From the NCBI RefSeq assembly GCF_009674725.1, contig NZ_WKKH01000019.1, positions 25,778-89,777 on the forward strand: a stretch of 64,000 nucleotides of DNA, given 5' to 3'. Positions within the stretch are counted from its first letter, which is position 1. Each line of letters starts with the position of its first letter. This DNA comes from Pedobacter petrophilus (GTDB taxonomy: Bacteria > Bacteroidota > Bacteroidia > Sphingobacteriales > Sphingobacteriaceae). The notes beneath the pieces were generated by a model. It had not been told where the DNA came from. It ran no database searches and saw only the letters and a program-made list of their open reading frames with translations. Below, one piece after another: positions 56,340-64,000 of the stretch. The position numbers and the translations under genes are program-made.

Positions 56340-57305
56340 TTAATTGTCATAATGCCTGCTTCTGTTCCGAAGGAAACCTGATGAAAAACCGAAACGGAAA
56401 TAACCATAGTGATCCTGAAAATAAATGTTGTAATTATCTTCACCATAATAGCCGACAGTTGCCAAAAGAAATACATTATTCATAAAAGGAAAACTATAAT
56501 TAAAATTAATTTCAGCGTTTAACCGCTTCTGGAAGTTTCCTAAATTCTTCGCCGGGATTTTATTCACAGCATAAGAAACTTCGGTATTTAAACGCCAGGT
56601 TTCTTTCTCGGTTTTAACTTTCGCTTTATTTCTTGCATTTCTTTCAATCTGATCGTATTTCCGCCAGGAGAAATTATACAATATTCTCGTGAAACCAAAG
56701 CCTAAATCTAAAGCAGGTTCATACCTAAAGAACTTATGCCACTGCAAACCCAGTCGGTGATTAAGTGAATAATAACTTTCATCAGAAGCGGTTGGCGTTA
56801 AGTGACCAAAACGATAAGAAGCCGTTAAATAATTGGCATTGAAATTCCCGGTTAAGGTATTTACGGTTCCATCCTGATTAAGTGCGCTTTGATCTTGTCC
56901 GTTAGAATGATGCGTAAATGCCAGCTCTCCATATTGATAATGATCGGGATCTGTATTTAGACGGGCATAGGCTGCAAAACCAAGGCGGTAACTTGGCGTA
57001 CGAACACCAGCTGAAGCTTCATTACGAACACGAACCGTAAAATCTGGAATGATAGCAAATGCCACAGGCGATTGATAACTTCCCAATAACATATAAGTTG
57101 TAGTTAAACGCCCGTTGATGACATACTTTGATGGCGCACCCAACTCCCCTGCTGGCGCCGTATAGGAGAAATCTGAATTTTCTTTGTAGAGATTTATGTA
57201 TTCCTTATTGGCGAATTCTCGTTTTGAAAAAAGCGAATCTTGCGCAAAAAGATGAAAACTAAGAACTGATAAGGCAAAAGCTAAAAAAGATTTCATCATG
57301 CCCAT
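56340..57305 (-). CDS. Outer membrane protein with an OMPLA-like HxSNG motif
   Basis: A 321-residue beta-barrel protein (signal peptide about 1-21). The strand ELAFTHHSNGQDQS carries His132, Ser134, Asn135 and Gly136, equivalent to the HxSNG motif around the catalytic serine of outer membrane phospholipase A. A following strand, NANYLTASYRFG, could supply the catalytic asparagine. Strands are amphipathic with many Tyr and Phe. Whether it is an active phospholipase is inferred. The start may be one of three close ATG codons (57305, 57299, 57296). Confidence 0.6.
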   Translation of the reverse strand: MGMMKSFLAFALSVLSFHLFAQDSLFSKREFANKEYINLYKENSDFSYTAPAGELGAPSKYVINGRLTTTYMLLGSYQSPVAFAIIPDFTVRVRNEASAGVRTPSYRLGFAAYARLNTDPDHYQYGELAFTHHSNGQDQSALNQDGTVNTLTGNFNANYLTASYRFGHLTPTASDESYYSLNHRLGLQWHKFFRYEPALDLGFGFTRILYNFSWRKYDQIERNARNKAKVKTEKETWRLNTEVSYAVNKIPAKNLGNFQKRLNAEINFNYSFPFMNNVFLLATVGYYGEDNYNIYFQDHYGYFRFGFSSGFLRNRSRHYDN

Positions 57306-57409
57306 ATAAACGTTGGTTGTGAGATGATGGTTTTGTGATTATAATATAGATTTGAGATGTTGATGAAAAAGTAGGTTAAAGGTCTATATTAGATTGTAAA
57401 TATTTAAAT

Positions 57410-58153
57410 ATGGAAAATGAATTAAGACCTTTTTGGAATAGACTTTTTAGTTTTGACTGGAAATTCGGATTGTTTTTAATTTTAATAATTTGTGTACCAA
57501 GATTCTTTCTGGTTCTTAGTGCCAATTCATCTGGAAATTATGGCTACATCGGATTAATAATGATTATTTCTGCAATGGCACCTATCTTATTCCTAAGTAA
57601 ATATGGCAGAATAAAAATAGGAATGACCAAAACTAAAAACTATTCCTGGCTTGTTATAGCTTTTATAACAGGACTTTTTGCCAGTATTTTACTTTATTTT
57701 CTCGGGCAGTTTCTTTATGGAAGTTCTTATGAAAACTGGTACACCTATATTGGAAAATCATATAAAATTCCAAGTGCAATAAATGAGAATGACAAAGCAA
57801 TTCTTTTTACTGTAATGGCTTTAACCGGAATGACATTCAGCCCTATTGGCGAGGAATTATTTTTTAGAGGAATTGTGCATTCTAGCTTTGCAAAATCAAT
57901 GGGCAATAAAAAAGCATCAATAGTTGATAGCTCCGCATTCGCATTGATACATATTTCGCATTTTGGTTTAGTATTTATAAATAATAAATGGAGTTTCCTT
58001 ATGCAGCCTACTTCTATTTGGGTATTAAGCATGTTCTTTGTGAGTATACTCTTTTTTATCTTCAGAAAGCGATCAAGTTCCATTTGGGGAGCTGTAATTT
58101 GTCACTCAGCATTTAATTTAGGAATGATATATTGTATATTTTACTTATTGTAA
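57410..58153 (+). CDS. CPBP-family intramembrane metalloprotease
   Basis: A 247-residue membrane protein with about seven hydrophobic segments. The three CPBP/Abi motifs are present: EE148-149 with Arg153 (SPIGEELFFRGIV), His181 (FALIH), and His232 with Asn236 (ICHSAFN). Members cleave membrane substrates or act in processing of prenylated or bacteriocin-like proteins; the substrate here is unknown. It is transcribed divergently from the OMPLA-like gene. Confidence 0.85.
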   Translation: MENELRPFWNRLFSFDWKFGLFLILIICVPRFFLVLSANSSGNYGYIGLIMIISAMAPILFLSKYGRIKIGMTKTKNYSWLVIAFITGLFASILLYFLGQFLYGSSYENWYTYIGKSYKIPSAINENDKAILFTVMALTGMTFSPIGEELFFRGIVHSSFAKSMGNKKASIVDSSAFALIHISHFGLVFINNKWSFLMQPTSIWVLSMFFVSILFFIFRKRSSSIWGAVICHSAFNLGMIYCIFYLL

Positions 58154-58314
58154 AACAGCTTTATAGTATATTTTCTCTGCATTCTATTTTTTTTATATTT
58201 TTCCAGGCATGTTTAGCGCAACTAAACCTCGCCTTTTTTACCTCTTATTAGTGTGGTCAGCGCACCAACAGATCATTTCATAATTAGTGATAACGCCAAC
58301 CATAAAAATAAAAT

Positions 58315-59358
58315 CTACCACTCAATCGTCGTTCCATTTTCCGTTGGATGCCCGGTACATACCAAAACCCTGCCTCTTGCAATTTCATCATCTGTAAGCA
58401 CTTCGTTATAATCCATCCTTACGGTACCTTTGGTGCAATTGGCCACACAGGTGCTGCATACCCCTCCGCGACAGCTATACGGTAATTTGATTTTATTTTC
58501 CAGCGCAACATCTAAAATCCTTTTCGGCCAGGACACAGCCAGATTATAAATTTCACCATTAAAATTTAAAATGACTGAATAGGTACTCTTATCTACCACT
58601 TTCTCCGAACTATCATCTTCATCTACCTCATCCTCAGGCAAAACAAAGGTTTCCCTTTTAATTTGTTTGAGGTCAAATCCCATTCCCAATAAAGTAATGC
58701 GACACAGATCCATATAAACAATAGGTCCGCAGGTATAAAACAGTGCATTTTCACGTCTGAAATTTAAATTCTCCTTCAGCAACTTCTCGATATAGAATTT
58801 ATTCAGCCTGGCGGTCATCAGGTTTTTGCTGTTACTAAATATCCAGATAATTTTTAGCCTTTCAGGATAACGCAGTTGCCAATCTAATAATTCGTCATAA
58901 AATAAAGCATCTTCCATCAATCGGTTGCTATAAATAAGCGTGATCAGCGATTTATGTTCCCGAATCAAGGCTGTTTTCAAAATGGAAAATAGTGGCGTAA
59001 TCCCTACACCCGCTGCGAAAAGAAAAAGATCTCTTTCCAGATTTTCTGCCACCACATAACTAAACAATCCCTGTGGTTCCTGCGCAAATAATATATCGCC
59101 AGTAGCTGTTTTATGGTGAAGAAACCTCGAGATCTCCCCATTTTCTACCCGTTTCACGGTGATGGCCAAAGGCTCATCCACATCAGGAGAGCTATTAAAA
59201 GAGTACGACCTCCTCACTTCCCTGTTCTTTCCTTCAAAAACTAACGACACAAACTGACCAGCTAAATAATCCGGGTATTTCTCCCCGATCTCTTCAAATT
59301 GAAAAGTTAAGTTATCTCCCGGCTGACTAATAATCTTGTTAATACGAAGTTTGAACAT
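58315..59358 (-). CDS. Ferredoxin-NADP reductase-like flavoprotein with 2Fe-2S domain
   Basis: A 347-residue reductase of the PaaE/HCP-reductase type. The FAD-binding beta barrel has REVRRSYSFNSSPD; the NAD(P) half has LFAAGVGITPLFSILK and a C-terminal CGP box; the plant-type 2Fe-2S domain (about 260-347) has CRGGVCSTCVANCTKG with the last cysteine in VLVCTGHP. It would pass electrons from NAD(P)H to a partner oxygenase or reductase, which is not in this window. Confidence 0.85.
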   Translation of the reverse strand: MFKLRINKIISQPGDNLTFQFEEIGEKYPDYLAGQFVSLVFEGKNREVRRSYSFNSSPDVDEPLAITVKRVENGEISRFLHHKTATGDILFAQEPQGLFSYVVAENLERDLFLFAAGVGITPLFSILKTALIREHKSLITLIYSNRLMEDALFYDELLDWQLRYPERLKIIWIFSNSKNLMTARLNKFYIEKLLKENLNFRRENALFYTCGPIVYMDLCRITLLGMGFDLKQIKRETFVLPEDEVDEDDSSEKVVDKSTYSVILNFNGEIYNLAVSWPKRILDVALENKIKLPYSCRGGVCSTCVANCTKGTVRMDYNEVLTDDEIARGRVLVCTGHPTENGTTIEW

Positions 59359-59391
59359 ACTACAAAGAAAAGGATTTGCGTTGAAAATTCG

Positions 59392-59440
59392 TTAGTCGTT
59401 AGTCGTTAGTCGTTAGTCGTTAGTCGTTAGTCGTTAGAAG
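59392..59440. repeat. Perfect heptamer array TTAGTCG x6
   Basis: Six exact TTAGTCG units at 59392-59433 followed by a variant TTAGAAG, then the tail AAACAACTGG. It starts 33 bases before the ferredoxin reductase start, so changes in copy number could affect its promoter. Confidence 0.97.
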
Positions 59441-59594
59441 AAACAACTGGTAACCAAGTGGTGTTTGACTGATGAAAAATATTTAATTGGGAAAGCGTGA
59501 GCGGTTAGAAAGAACAATTCTTATGAGCTATTTATTGGTTTATTCGTCATTGGTTCATTGGTTAGCGTGATGGAGACGAAGTTGGGTTAGAAAT

Positions 59595-59650
59595 TTAGGG
59601 TTTAGGGTTTAGGGTTTAGGGTTTAGGGTTTAGGGTTTAGGGTTTAGGGA
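59595..59650. repeat. Perfect heptamer array TTAGGGT x7
   Basis: Seven exact TTAGGGT units at 59595-59643 followed by TTAGGGA and the tail GAACAATTCC. The word matches the plant-type telomere repeat, but on a circular bacterial chromosome this is coincidental. The segment before it is GGGTTAGAAAT. Confidence 0.97.
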
Positions 59651-59732
59651 GAACAATTCCGTGGAAATCCGTGTTTTGGTGGCAAAACTTTATTGGCTAA
59701 TTAACCCATATAAAATAGCTTAGTATATGCTT

Positions 59733-59774
59733 TTAGCTTTTAGCTTTTAGCTTTTAGCTTTTAGCTTTTAGAAA
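59733..59774. repeat. Perfect heptamer array TTAGCTT x5
   Basis: Five exact TTAGCTT units at 59733-59767 followed by TTAGAAA and the tail AAACAATTC. It lies about 80 bases beyond the transglycosylase terminator. Confidence 0.97.
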
Positions 59775-59854
59775 AAACAATTCTGCGGTTAATGATTTTA
59801 TCCAATATCACCATCAAGATCTGTGAAATCAAAAAATCTGTGAAATCACCTTCA

Positions 59855-59883
59855 AAAAAAAACGTCCCGGTTACCCGGGACGC
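59855..59883 (-). terminator. Rho-independent terminator after the lytic transglycosylase
   Basis: A GC-rich perfect stem, CGTCCCGG with CCGGGACG around TTAC. On the minus strand it is followed by a run of eight or more T. It lies about 33 bases past the stop codon. Confidence 0.95.
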
Positions 59884-59915
59884 CTTACCAAATGCTTGTC
59901 TTTATCTTAACTATA

Positions 59916-60701
59916 TTATTCGCCGTTGTAAGCCAATAACACACGCTTCTTTTCGTATCCGTAGCGTTTCGGATGTTCTACAATCTGTTTCATAGAAATT
60001 ACTTTATACACGTAGCGGCCGGTTTCCTGGTTCAGCTTCATTTTATAATAATTATCCTGATTCTGATTGGTGATTTGTCTGCGTAAACGGCCATCGCCAA
60101 CATTGTATGCCGCAGCTACCAATGTCCAGCTATCTAAGCTTCTATACATTTCTTTGATGTACTTGCAGGCCGCAACGGTAGATTTGCGCAAACTATAGCG
60201 CTCATCTACTCTTCCATTTACCTTTAAACCGTAAGAGCGGGCGGTACCAGGCATGAACTGCCAGATTCCGGCTGCGCCTTTTGGAGAAACGCCGCCTGCC
60301 ATTCCAGATTCAACCAAAGCCAAATACTTGAAATCATTCGGAATTCCATAAGCAGCAAGAATCGGTTCGATAACGGGAAACCATTCCTTCGCTTTTTTAT
60401 GCAAACGATTTGTTTGCGTAATGCCGTAGCTGTGTGAGGCAAGGATTTTTTTCATTTTGCGTTCTACTTTTTTATCGCCCAAAGGCAAAGTTTCATCAGC
60501 AAAATTTAACTGGGCCATTAAAGATTGAGGCTTTTCCTCTTTTTCAACTTTCAGGCTGTCAGTTGTGGGTATTGTTGTAGTGTGTAATTTTCCTTCTTTT
60601 AAAAGACTTTTTTGTGCTAAGGGCATTTGGTAAGCGAACACTTTAGCCATGATAAATAGTGTTGCCACTACCGCAAATGGTACGATGTGTTTCTTTAACA
60701 T
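59916..60701 (-). CDS. Lytic transglycosylase (SLT domain)
   Basis: A 261-residue exported enzyme that cleaves peptidoglycan glycan strands. A signal peptide (about 1-22, HIVPFAVVATLFIMAKVFA) precedes the SLT domain (about 110-215). The catalytic glutamate is in YLALVESGMAGGVSPKGAAGIWQFMPGTARSYGL, and the motif AAAYNVGDGRL completes the fold. I start it at 60701 (MLKKHIVPF), because a strong AAAGGAGGAAG ribosome-binding stretch directly precedes that ATG and the longer reading would place it inside the gene. No LysM domain is present. Confidence 0.9.
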   Translation of the reverse strand: MLKKHIVPFAVVATLFIMAKVFAYQMPLAQKSLLKEGKLHTTTIPTTDSLKVEKEEKPQSLMAQLNFADETLPLGDKKVERKMKKILASHSYGITQTNRLHKKAKEWFPVIEPILAAYGIPNDFKYLALVESGMAGGVSPKGAAGIWQFMPGTARSYGLKVNGRVDERYSLRKSTVAACKYIKEMYRSLDSWTLVAAAYNVGDGRLRRQITNQNQDNYYKMKLNQETGRYVYKVISMKQIVEHPKRYGYEKKRVLLAYNGE

Positions 60702-60899
60702 CTTCCTCCTTTTTTTGGTGAACTTATATAAAAACGTCGGCAAAGCTAAAAAATAATAAGCACATTATCAAATAGTTACGTAAATACACATCAAAAACAG
60801 CCTCTAAACTACTTAAAACGTGGATTTTAAATTTCCAAAACCGACCTATTTTTCCTATATTAGAGGCTAATTTTTTAATATAATTTCCGCACTACAACA

Positions 60900-60930
60900 T
60901 TGTTATATTCAGCAATTTTTCATAAATTTG
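60900..60930 (+). promoter_or_regulatory. Promoter of the RluB-type gene
   Basis: TTG (60900-60902), 20 bases, then TAAATTTG (60923-60930) fits the Bacteroidota consensus. The leader of about 28 nt contains CCGCAT-TTCAGG-ATGCGG, a six-base hairpin just before the start. Confidence 0.85.
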
Positions 60931-60965
60931 CAGCCCGCATTTCAGGATGCGGTTAAAAGCGTATC

Positions 60966-62501
60966 ATGATAAATAAAAACAACAGGAACAGTCGGGATGA
61001 CAAGTCCAAACCGGGTAGCCGGAACACTGATGACAGAAGTAGTTCAGCCGGATCTGACAGAAAAAGATCAGACGACAGAGACAACAAATTCAATAAATCA
61101 TCCGATTCTAAAGACAACTTCAGACCCAGAAGTTCAGAGGGTAAAGATTTTAAATCAAAATCATTCAGCGACAGAAAAGATTCAAGACCAAGAACAGGCG
61201 GACGTGACTTCAAATCGAAAGATGCTGAACCACAAAGTTTCAAATTCGGCGATCGCGAGTTTAAATCGAAAGATACCGGCGCAAAAGAAGAACGCAGTTA
61301 TAAGCCAAGAGAAGGTGGATCCAGAGATTACAAACCCAGAACCGGAGACCGCGATTTCAAATCAAAAGATGGTGGATCAAGAGATTACAAACCCAGAACA
61401 GGAGATCGTGATTTTAAATCAAAAGACGGCGGATCAAGAGACTTTAAACCAAGAACAGGCGACAGGGACTTTAAATCAAAAGAAGGTGGAGCAAGAGATT
61501 ATAAACCAAGAACAGGAGAACGCGATTTCAAATCTAAGGATGGAGATTCGAGAGATTTTAAACCGAGAGAAGGCGGATATAAAGATTACAAATCAAGAGG
61601 CGGCAGAACAGACGACTTCAAGCCAAGTGCTGGAAGCTCAAGAGATGTAAAACCAAGAGAACCCAGAGAAGGAGATTCTCGTCCGTTTAGAAAACGCGAA
61701 GAGACACAGCAACCGAGAGACACCGAATTTAACCGTCCGGAACGTACCGTAATTGCTCCTGCCCGTAAAACAAATGAAGATAAAGGCTTAATTCGCCTTA
61801 ACAGATATATTTCAAATGCAGGAATTTGCTCTCGCCGTAAGGCCGATGAATTGATTGCTGCTGGTGTAGTTTCCGTAAATGGAGAAGCAGTTACCGAATT
61901 AGGACATAAAGTAGATCCTTCAAAAGATCTGGTTCGTTACAATGGCGAGTTGCTTAAACGCGAGAAAAAGGTTTACGTTTTGTTAAACAAACCAAAAGAC
62001 TACATCACAACAACTGATGACCCGCAAGAACGCCGTACCGTAATGCAATTGGTTGATAAAGCCAGTCGTGAGCGGATTTATCCTGTTGGCCGTTTAGACC
62101 GTAACACAACAGGGTTATTGTTAATGACCAATGATGGTGAACTTGCAGATAAATTATCTCACCCAAAAAACGGAATTACAAAAATTTATAACATTGAACT
62201 GGATAAGTCTTTATCACAAGGTGATTTAAATAAAATTGCCTTTGGTTTAGAGTTAGAAGATGGATTGATTAAACCAGATAACATTTCTTATGTGTCTGGC
62301 GGAACCAAAAAAGAAATCGGTATTCAGATTCACAGTGGTAAAAACCGAATTGTTCGTCGTATTTTCGAACACCTGGGTTACAGCGTAGAGAAATTAGACC
62401 GCGTTGTTTATGGCAATTTAACGAAGAAAGATTTACCCCGCGGTAGATGGCGTTATCTGGAAGATCATGAGTTGATCCAGATTAAACACTTAATAAAATA
62501 A
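60966..62501 (+). CDS. RluB/RsuA-family pseudouridine synthase with a repetitive N-terminus
   Basis: A 511-residue rRNA pseudouridine synthase. The catalytic part starts with an S4 RNA-binding domain (about 275-320, LIRLNRYISNAGICSRRKADELI), followed by the synthase core with the catalytic Asp378 in PVGRLDRNTTGLLLMTNDGEL and KNRIVRRIFEHLGYSVEKL. Residues 1 to about 270 are a charged low-complexity extension made of Arg, Asp, Lys, Ser and Gly; the middle has four tandem 19-residue units (about 118-193, GSRDYKPRTGDRDFKSKDG type), encoded by 57-bp repeats at 61317-61544. Bacterial homologues of 240-300 residues lack it. Confidence 0.93.
   Translation: MINKNNRNSRDDKSKPGSRNTDDRSSSAGSDRKRSDDRDNKFNKSSDSKDNFRPRSSEGKDFKSKSFSDRKDSRPRTGGRDFKSKDAEPQSFKFGDREFKSKDTGAKEERSYKPREGGSRDYKPRTGDRDFKSKDGGSRDYKPRTGDRDFKSKDGGSRDFKPRTGDRDFKSKEGGARDYKPRTGERDFKSKDGDSRDFKPREGGYKDYKSRGGRTDDFKPSAGSSRDVKPREPREGDSRPFRKREETQQPRDTEFNRPERTVIAPARKTNEDKGLIRLNRYISNAGICSRRKADELIAAGVVSVNGEAVTELGHKVDPSKDLVRYNGELLKREKKVYVLLNKPKDYITTTDDPQERRTVMQLVDKASRERIYPVGRLDRNTTGLLLMTNDGELADKLSHPKNGITKIYNIELDKSLSQGDLNKIAFGLELEDGLIKPDNISYVSGGTKKEIGIQIHSGKNRIVRRIFEHLGYSVEKLDRVVYGNLTKKDLPRGRWRYLEDHELIQIKHLIK
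61317..61544 (+). repeat. 57-bp in-frame coding repeats
   Basis: Four successive 57-base units encode near-identical 19-residue blocks inside the N-terminal extension of the RluB-type enzyme. Base differences are mainly synonymous (for example GGATCCAGAGAT and GGATCAAGAGAT), indicating selection on the amino acids or concerted amplification. Confidence 0.9.
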
Positions 62502-62505
62502 TGAC

Positions 62506-62534
62506 AAAGGCAATCGAAAGGTTGCCTTTTTTAT
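62506..62534 (+). terminator. Rho-independent terminator after the RluB-type gene
   Basis: An 8-bp stem AAAGGCAA with TTGCCTTT around an 8-base loop, followed by a T run, directly after the stop codon. Confidence 0.88.
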
Positions 62535-62673
62535 TGTCCTAAGATCATAAAAGAATGATGCGAGAAGCAGTATTCACCCATCTTTTAATTTTTAGCAAAA
62601 CGCTAATCTTAGAATTATTTAACAATTGCCCCAACAAATTTTTATCATCTTTGTTCCAAAGGAAGATTATTAT

Positions 62674-63783
62674 ATGAAAAAATATATCGGAATATTCTTA
62701 ATGTCGCTATTATCCACAGTCGCAGTTGCCCAAAAAAAATATAACCTTATTGTTGGCACTTACACGGCTCCAGGCAAGAGTGAAGGAATCTACACTTATG
62801 ATTTTGATATTGCCAACGGCAATACCAGCTTAAAAAATATCGCTAAAGGCATTCCAAATCCAAGTTATCTGGCCATTTCTCCCGACAAAAAACATGCTTA
62901 CGCTGTAAATGAAACGGGAGATAAAAGCACAGTTACCGCTTTTAAATATGAGGCTAAAACAGGGGCATTAACATTTTTAAACAAAGTTGAGAGTCATGGT
63001 GCCGACCCTTGTTTTATTACCGTTGATGATAAAAATGTATTGGTAGCGAATTATTCCGGAGGCAGTTTAGCAGTATTTTCACGCAGTGCTGATGGATCTC
63101 TGAGTGAAGCGATCCAGGTGATCAAACATACCGGAAAAAGTATCGACCCAAAAGGCCGGCAAAATAGTGCACATGTGCACATGGTGAAGTTTACACCCGA
63201 TCATAAATATTTGGTTGTTAATGATTTGGGAGAAGATCAAACGTATATCTACAGCTATGATCTGGCAGGAAAAGAGAAAACGCTAACAGAAAAATCCGTT
63301 ATTAGAACAAACGCAGGTACCGGTCCGCGGCATATTGTTTTTAGTCCTAATGGAAAATTTGCCTACCTGGTTCACGAATTTAACGGTAGCATTACTGCTT
63401 TCCGTTACAAAAAAGGCGAACTCACCAAGCTACAGGAAATTAGCACTACACTGAAAGACTTTAAAGGCGCTGTAGATGCAGCAGATATACACGTTTCTGC
63501 AGATGGTAAATTCTTGTATGAAACCAACAGAGGTGATGCAAACAGTATTTCTACCTTTGCCATTCTTCCAACGGGTAAGCTAAAATTTATAGGAACACAA
63601 AGTACTTTAGGTAAAGGGCCAAGAAACTTTACGATAGATCCGAGTGGAAAATTTCTGTTGGTTGGTCATCAGTATACCAATAACGTTGTAATTTTTAACA
63701 GAGACGTTAAAACAGGTAAATTAACTGATAGCGGAAAAAGAATTGATGTGGGTGCACCGGTTTGCCTGATTTTTGATAAATAA
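62674..63783 (+). CDS. Secreted lactonase-family beta-propeller protein
   Basis: A 369-residue protein with a signal peptide (about 1-20, MKKYIGIFLMSLLSTVAVAQ) and a seven-bladed propeller of the 6-phosphogluconolactonase/YbhE type. Repeated blade motifs include PNPSYLAISPDKKHAYAVNE, DPCFITVDDKNVLVANYSGG, HVHMVKFTPDHKYLVVNDLG, GPRHIVFSPNGKFAYLVHEF and GPRNFTIDPSGKFLLVGHQ. The exact substrate is unknown. I start it at 62674, preceded by AAAGGAAG; an upstream in-frame ATG at 62626 would place a non-signal stretch first. Confidence 0.88.
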   Translation: MKKYIGIFLMSLLSTVAVAQKKYNLIVGTYTAPGKSEGIYTYDFDIANGNTSLKNIAKGIPNPSYLAISPDKKHAYAVNETGDKSTVTAFKYEAKTGALTFLNKVESHGADPCFITVDDKNVLVANYSGGSLAVFSRSADGSLSEAIQVIKHTGKSIDPKGRQNSAHVHMVKFTPDHKYLVVNDLGEDQTYIYSYDLAGKEKTLTEKSVIRTNAGTGPRHIVFSPNGKFAYLVHEFNGSITAFRYKKGELTKLQEISTTLKDFKGAVDAADIHVSADGKFLYETNRGDANSISTFAILPTGKLKFIGTQSTLGKGPRNFTIDPSGKFLLVGHQYTNNVVIFNRDVKTGKLTDSGKRIDVGAPVCLIFDK

Positions 63784-63805
63784 GCGATGTTTTCACTTTG
63801 AATTA

Positions 63806-63866
63806 TCATCCTGAATTTATTTCACGACCTACTTACAAAAGATGCTGAAACAAGTTCAGCAGGTAG
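63806..63866. repeat. REP-like palindrome pair
   Basis: CCTGAATTTATTTCA (63810-63824) and GCTGAA-ACAAG-TTCAGC (63844-63860) form the common Bacteroidota intergenic pair, related to the copy at 51025-51078. A variant of the AAACNATCGCTAT motif of the 129-bp array follows at 63902-63918. Confidence 0.7.
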
Positions 63867-64000
63867 ACCGTTCATAGTAGCTATGTTAGCCATTTTGCGA
63901 TAAACGATCGCTATTGCCACTTCGTCATCGTAAGTTTGTATAAATAGGTTTTGAGAATTGCTGACAGGATATAATTTTGTTCAGCATAAAAGATCCAGCA

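Larger units (their letters stand above)
59359..59854. other. Repeat-rich gene-free stretch
   Basis: About 500 bases between the ferredoxin reductase start and the transglycosylase terminator, consisting largely of three perfect heptamer arrays and their shared tails (listed separately). The end of the stretch also has a direct repeat, ATCTGTGAAATCA, near 59818-59847. No gene is present, and the promoter of the ferredoxin reductase gene should lie at its left edge. Confidence 0.7.

Noticed and set aside
59595..59650. Telomere interpretation of TTAGGGT repeats
   Set aside because: Neighbouring arrays with different last three bases show a local heptamer phenomenon; the window continues on both sides with normal genes, so no chromosome end is present.

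Overview
The window is chromosomal DNA of a Bacteroidota bacterium, most likely Sphingobacteriaceae and probably Pedobacter or a close relative. The evidence is AT-rich spacers, promoters of the Bacteroidota form TTG/TTTG-N19-20-TAnnTTTG, the complete Bacteroidota ribosomal gene order, a TonB-plug/beta-barrel outer membrane protein, a GMC oxidoreductase with a gluconate-dehydrogenase subunit-3-like partner, and YpdA and CstB-like proteins. The genus is an inference from gene content. No tRNA, rRNA, CRISPR array, transposase or integrase was seen.

Layout: 1-283 is the 5' end of dnaK. 747-8199 holds a DUF1304 membrane protein, a methyltransferase, an exported GMC oxidoreductase pair and a large secreted GH123-like protein. 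8556-23708 is the complete S10-spc-alpha superoperon on the minus strand, rplC through rplQ, including secY, map, infA, rpmJ and rpoA. 23881-33128 is a block of about 9.3 kb of unrelated genes: TauE permease, prephenate dehydrogenase, YiiX-like peptidase, dgt, a frameshifted CsgG-like gene, small hydrophilic proteins and an orphan LuxR-type regulator. 33202-36755 is the str operon rpsL-rpsG-fusA-rpsJ. In many bacteria rpsJ is directly followed by rplC; here the two are separated, and each side has its own promoter or terminator. 37042-63783 is a mix of housekeeping and envelope genes: outer membrane beta-barrel, ahcY, M28 peptidase, TerC, polyprenyl synthase, YpdA-like, CstB-like, ansA, tatD, uvrA, an OMPLA-like protein, a CPBP protease, a ferredoxin reductase, a lytic transglycosylase, an RluB-type pseudouridine synthase with a repetitive N-terminus, and a lactonase.

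The most unusual signal lies between the genes. Several spacers are built on a strict 7-base period and begin 0-2 bases after a stop codon: rpsN and fusA have 11 heptads each, arranged 5 + 1 loop + 5 as an imperfect palindrome, and rpoA and ahcY have 5 heptads each. A second class on an 8-base period follows rpsM, rpmD, rpsG and one unknown gene. Near 59.4-59.8 kb three perfect heptamer arrays (TTAGTCG x6, TTAGGGT x7, TTAGCTT x5) all have units beginning TTAG and all end in the same tail, TTAGRRR-RAACAAY. I read these as one family ranging from perfect to decayed. The heptanucleotide STRR repeats of cyanobacteria are the closest analogue I know. A separate array of about 129-bp units follows terC.

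The main limit is that no database search was possible. Family names rest on motifs visible in the translated sequence, and claims about genome-wide copy number are untested.
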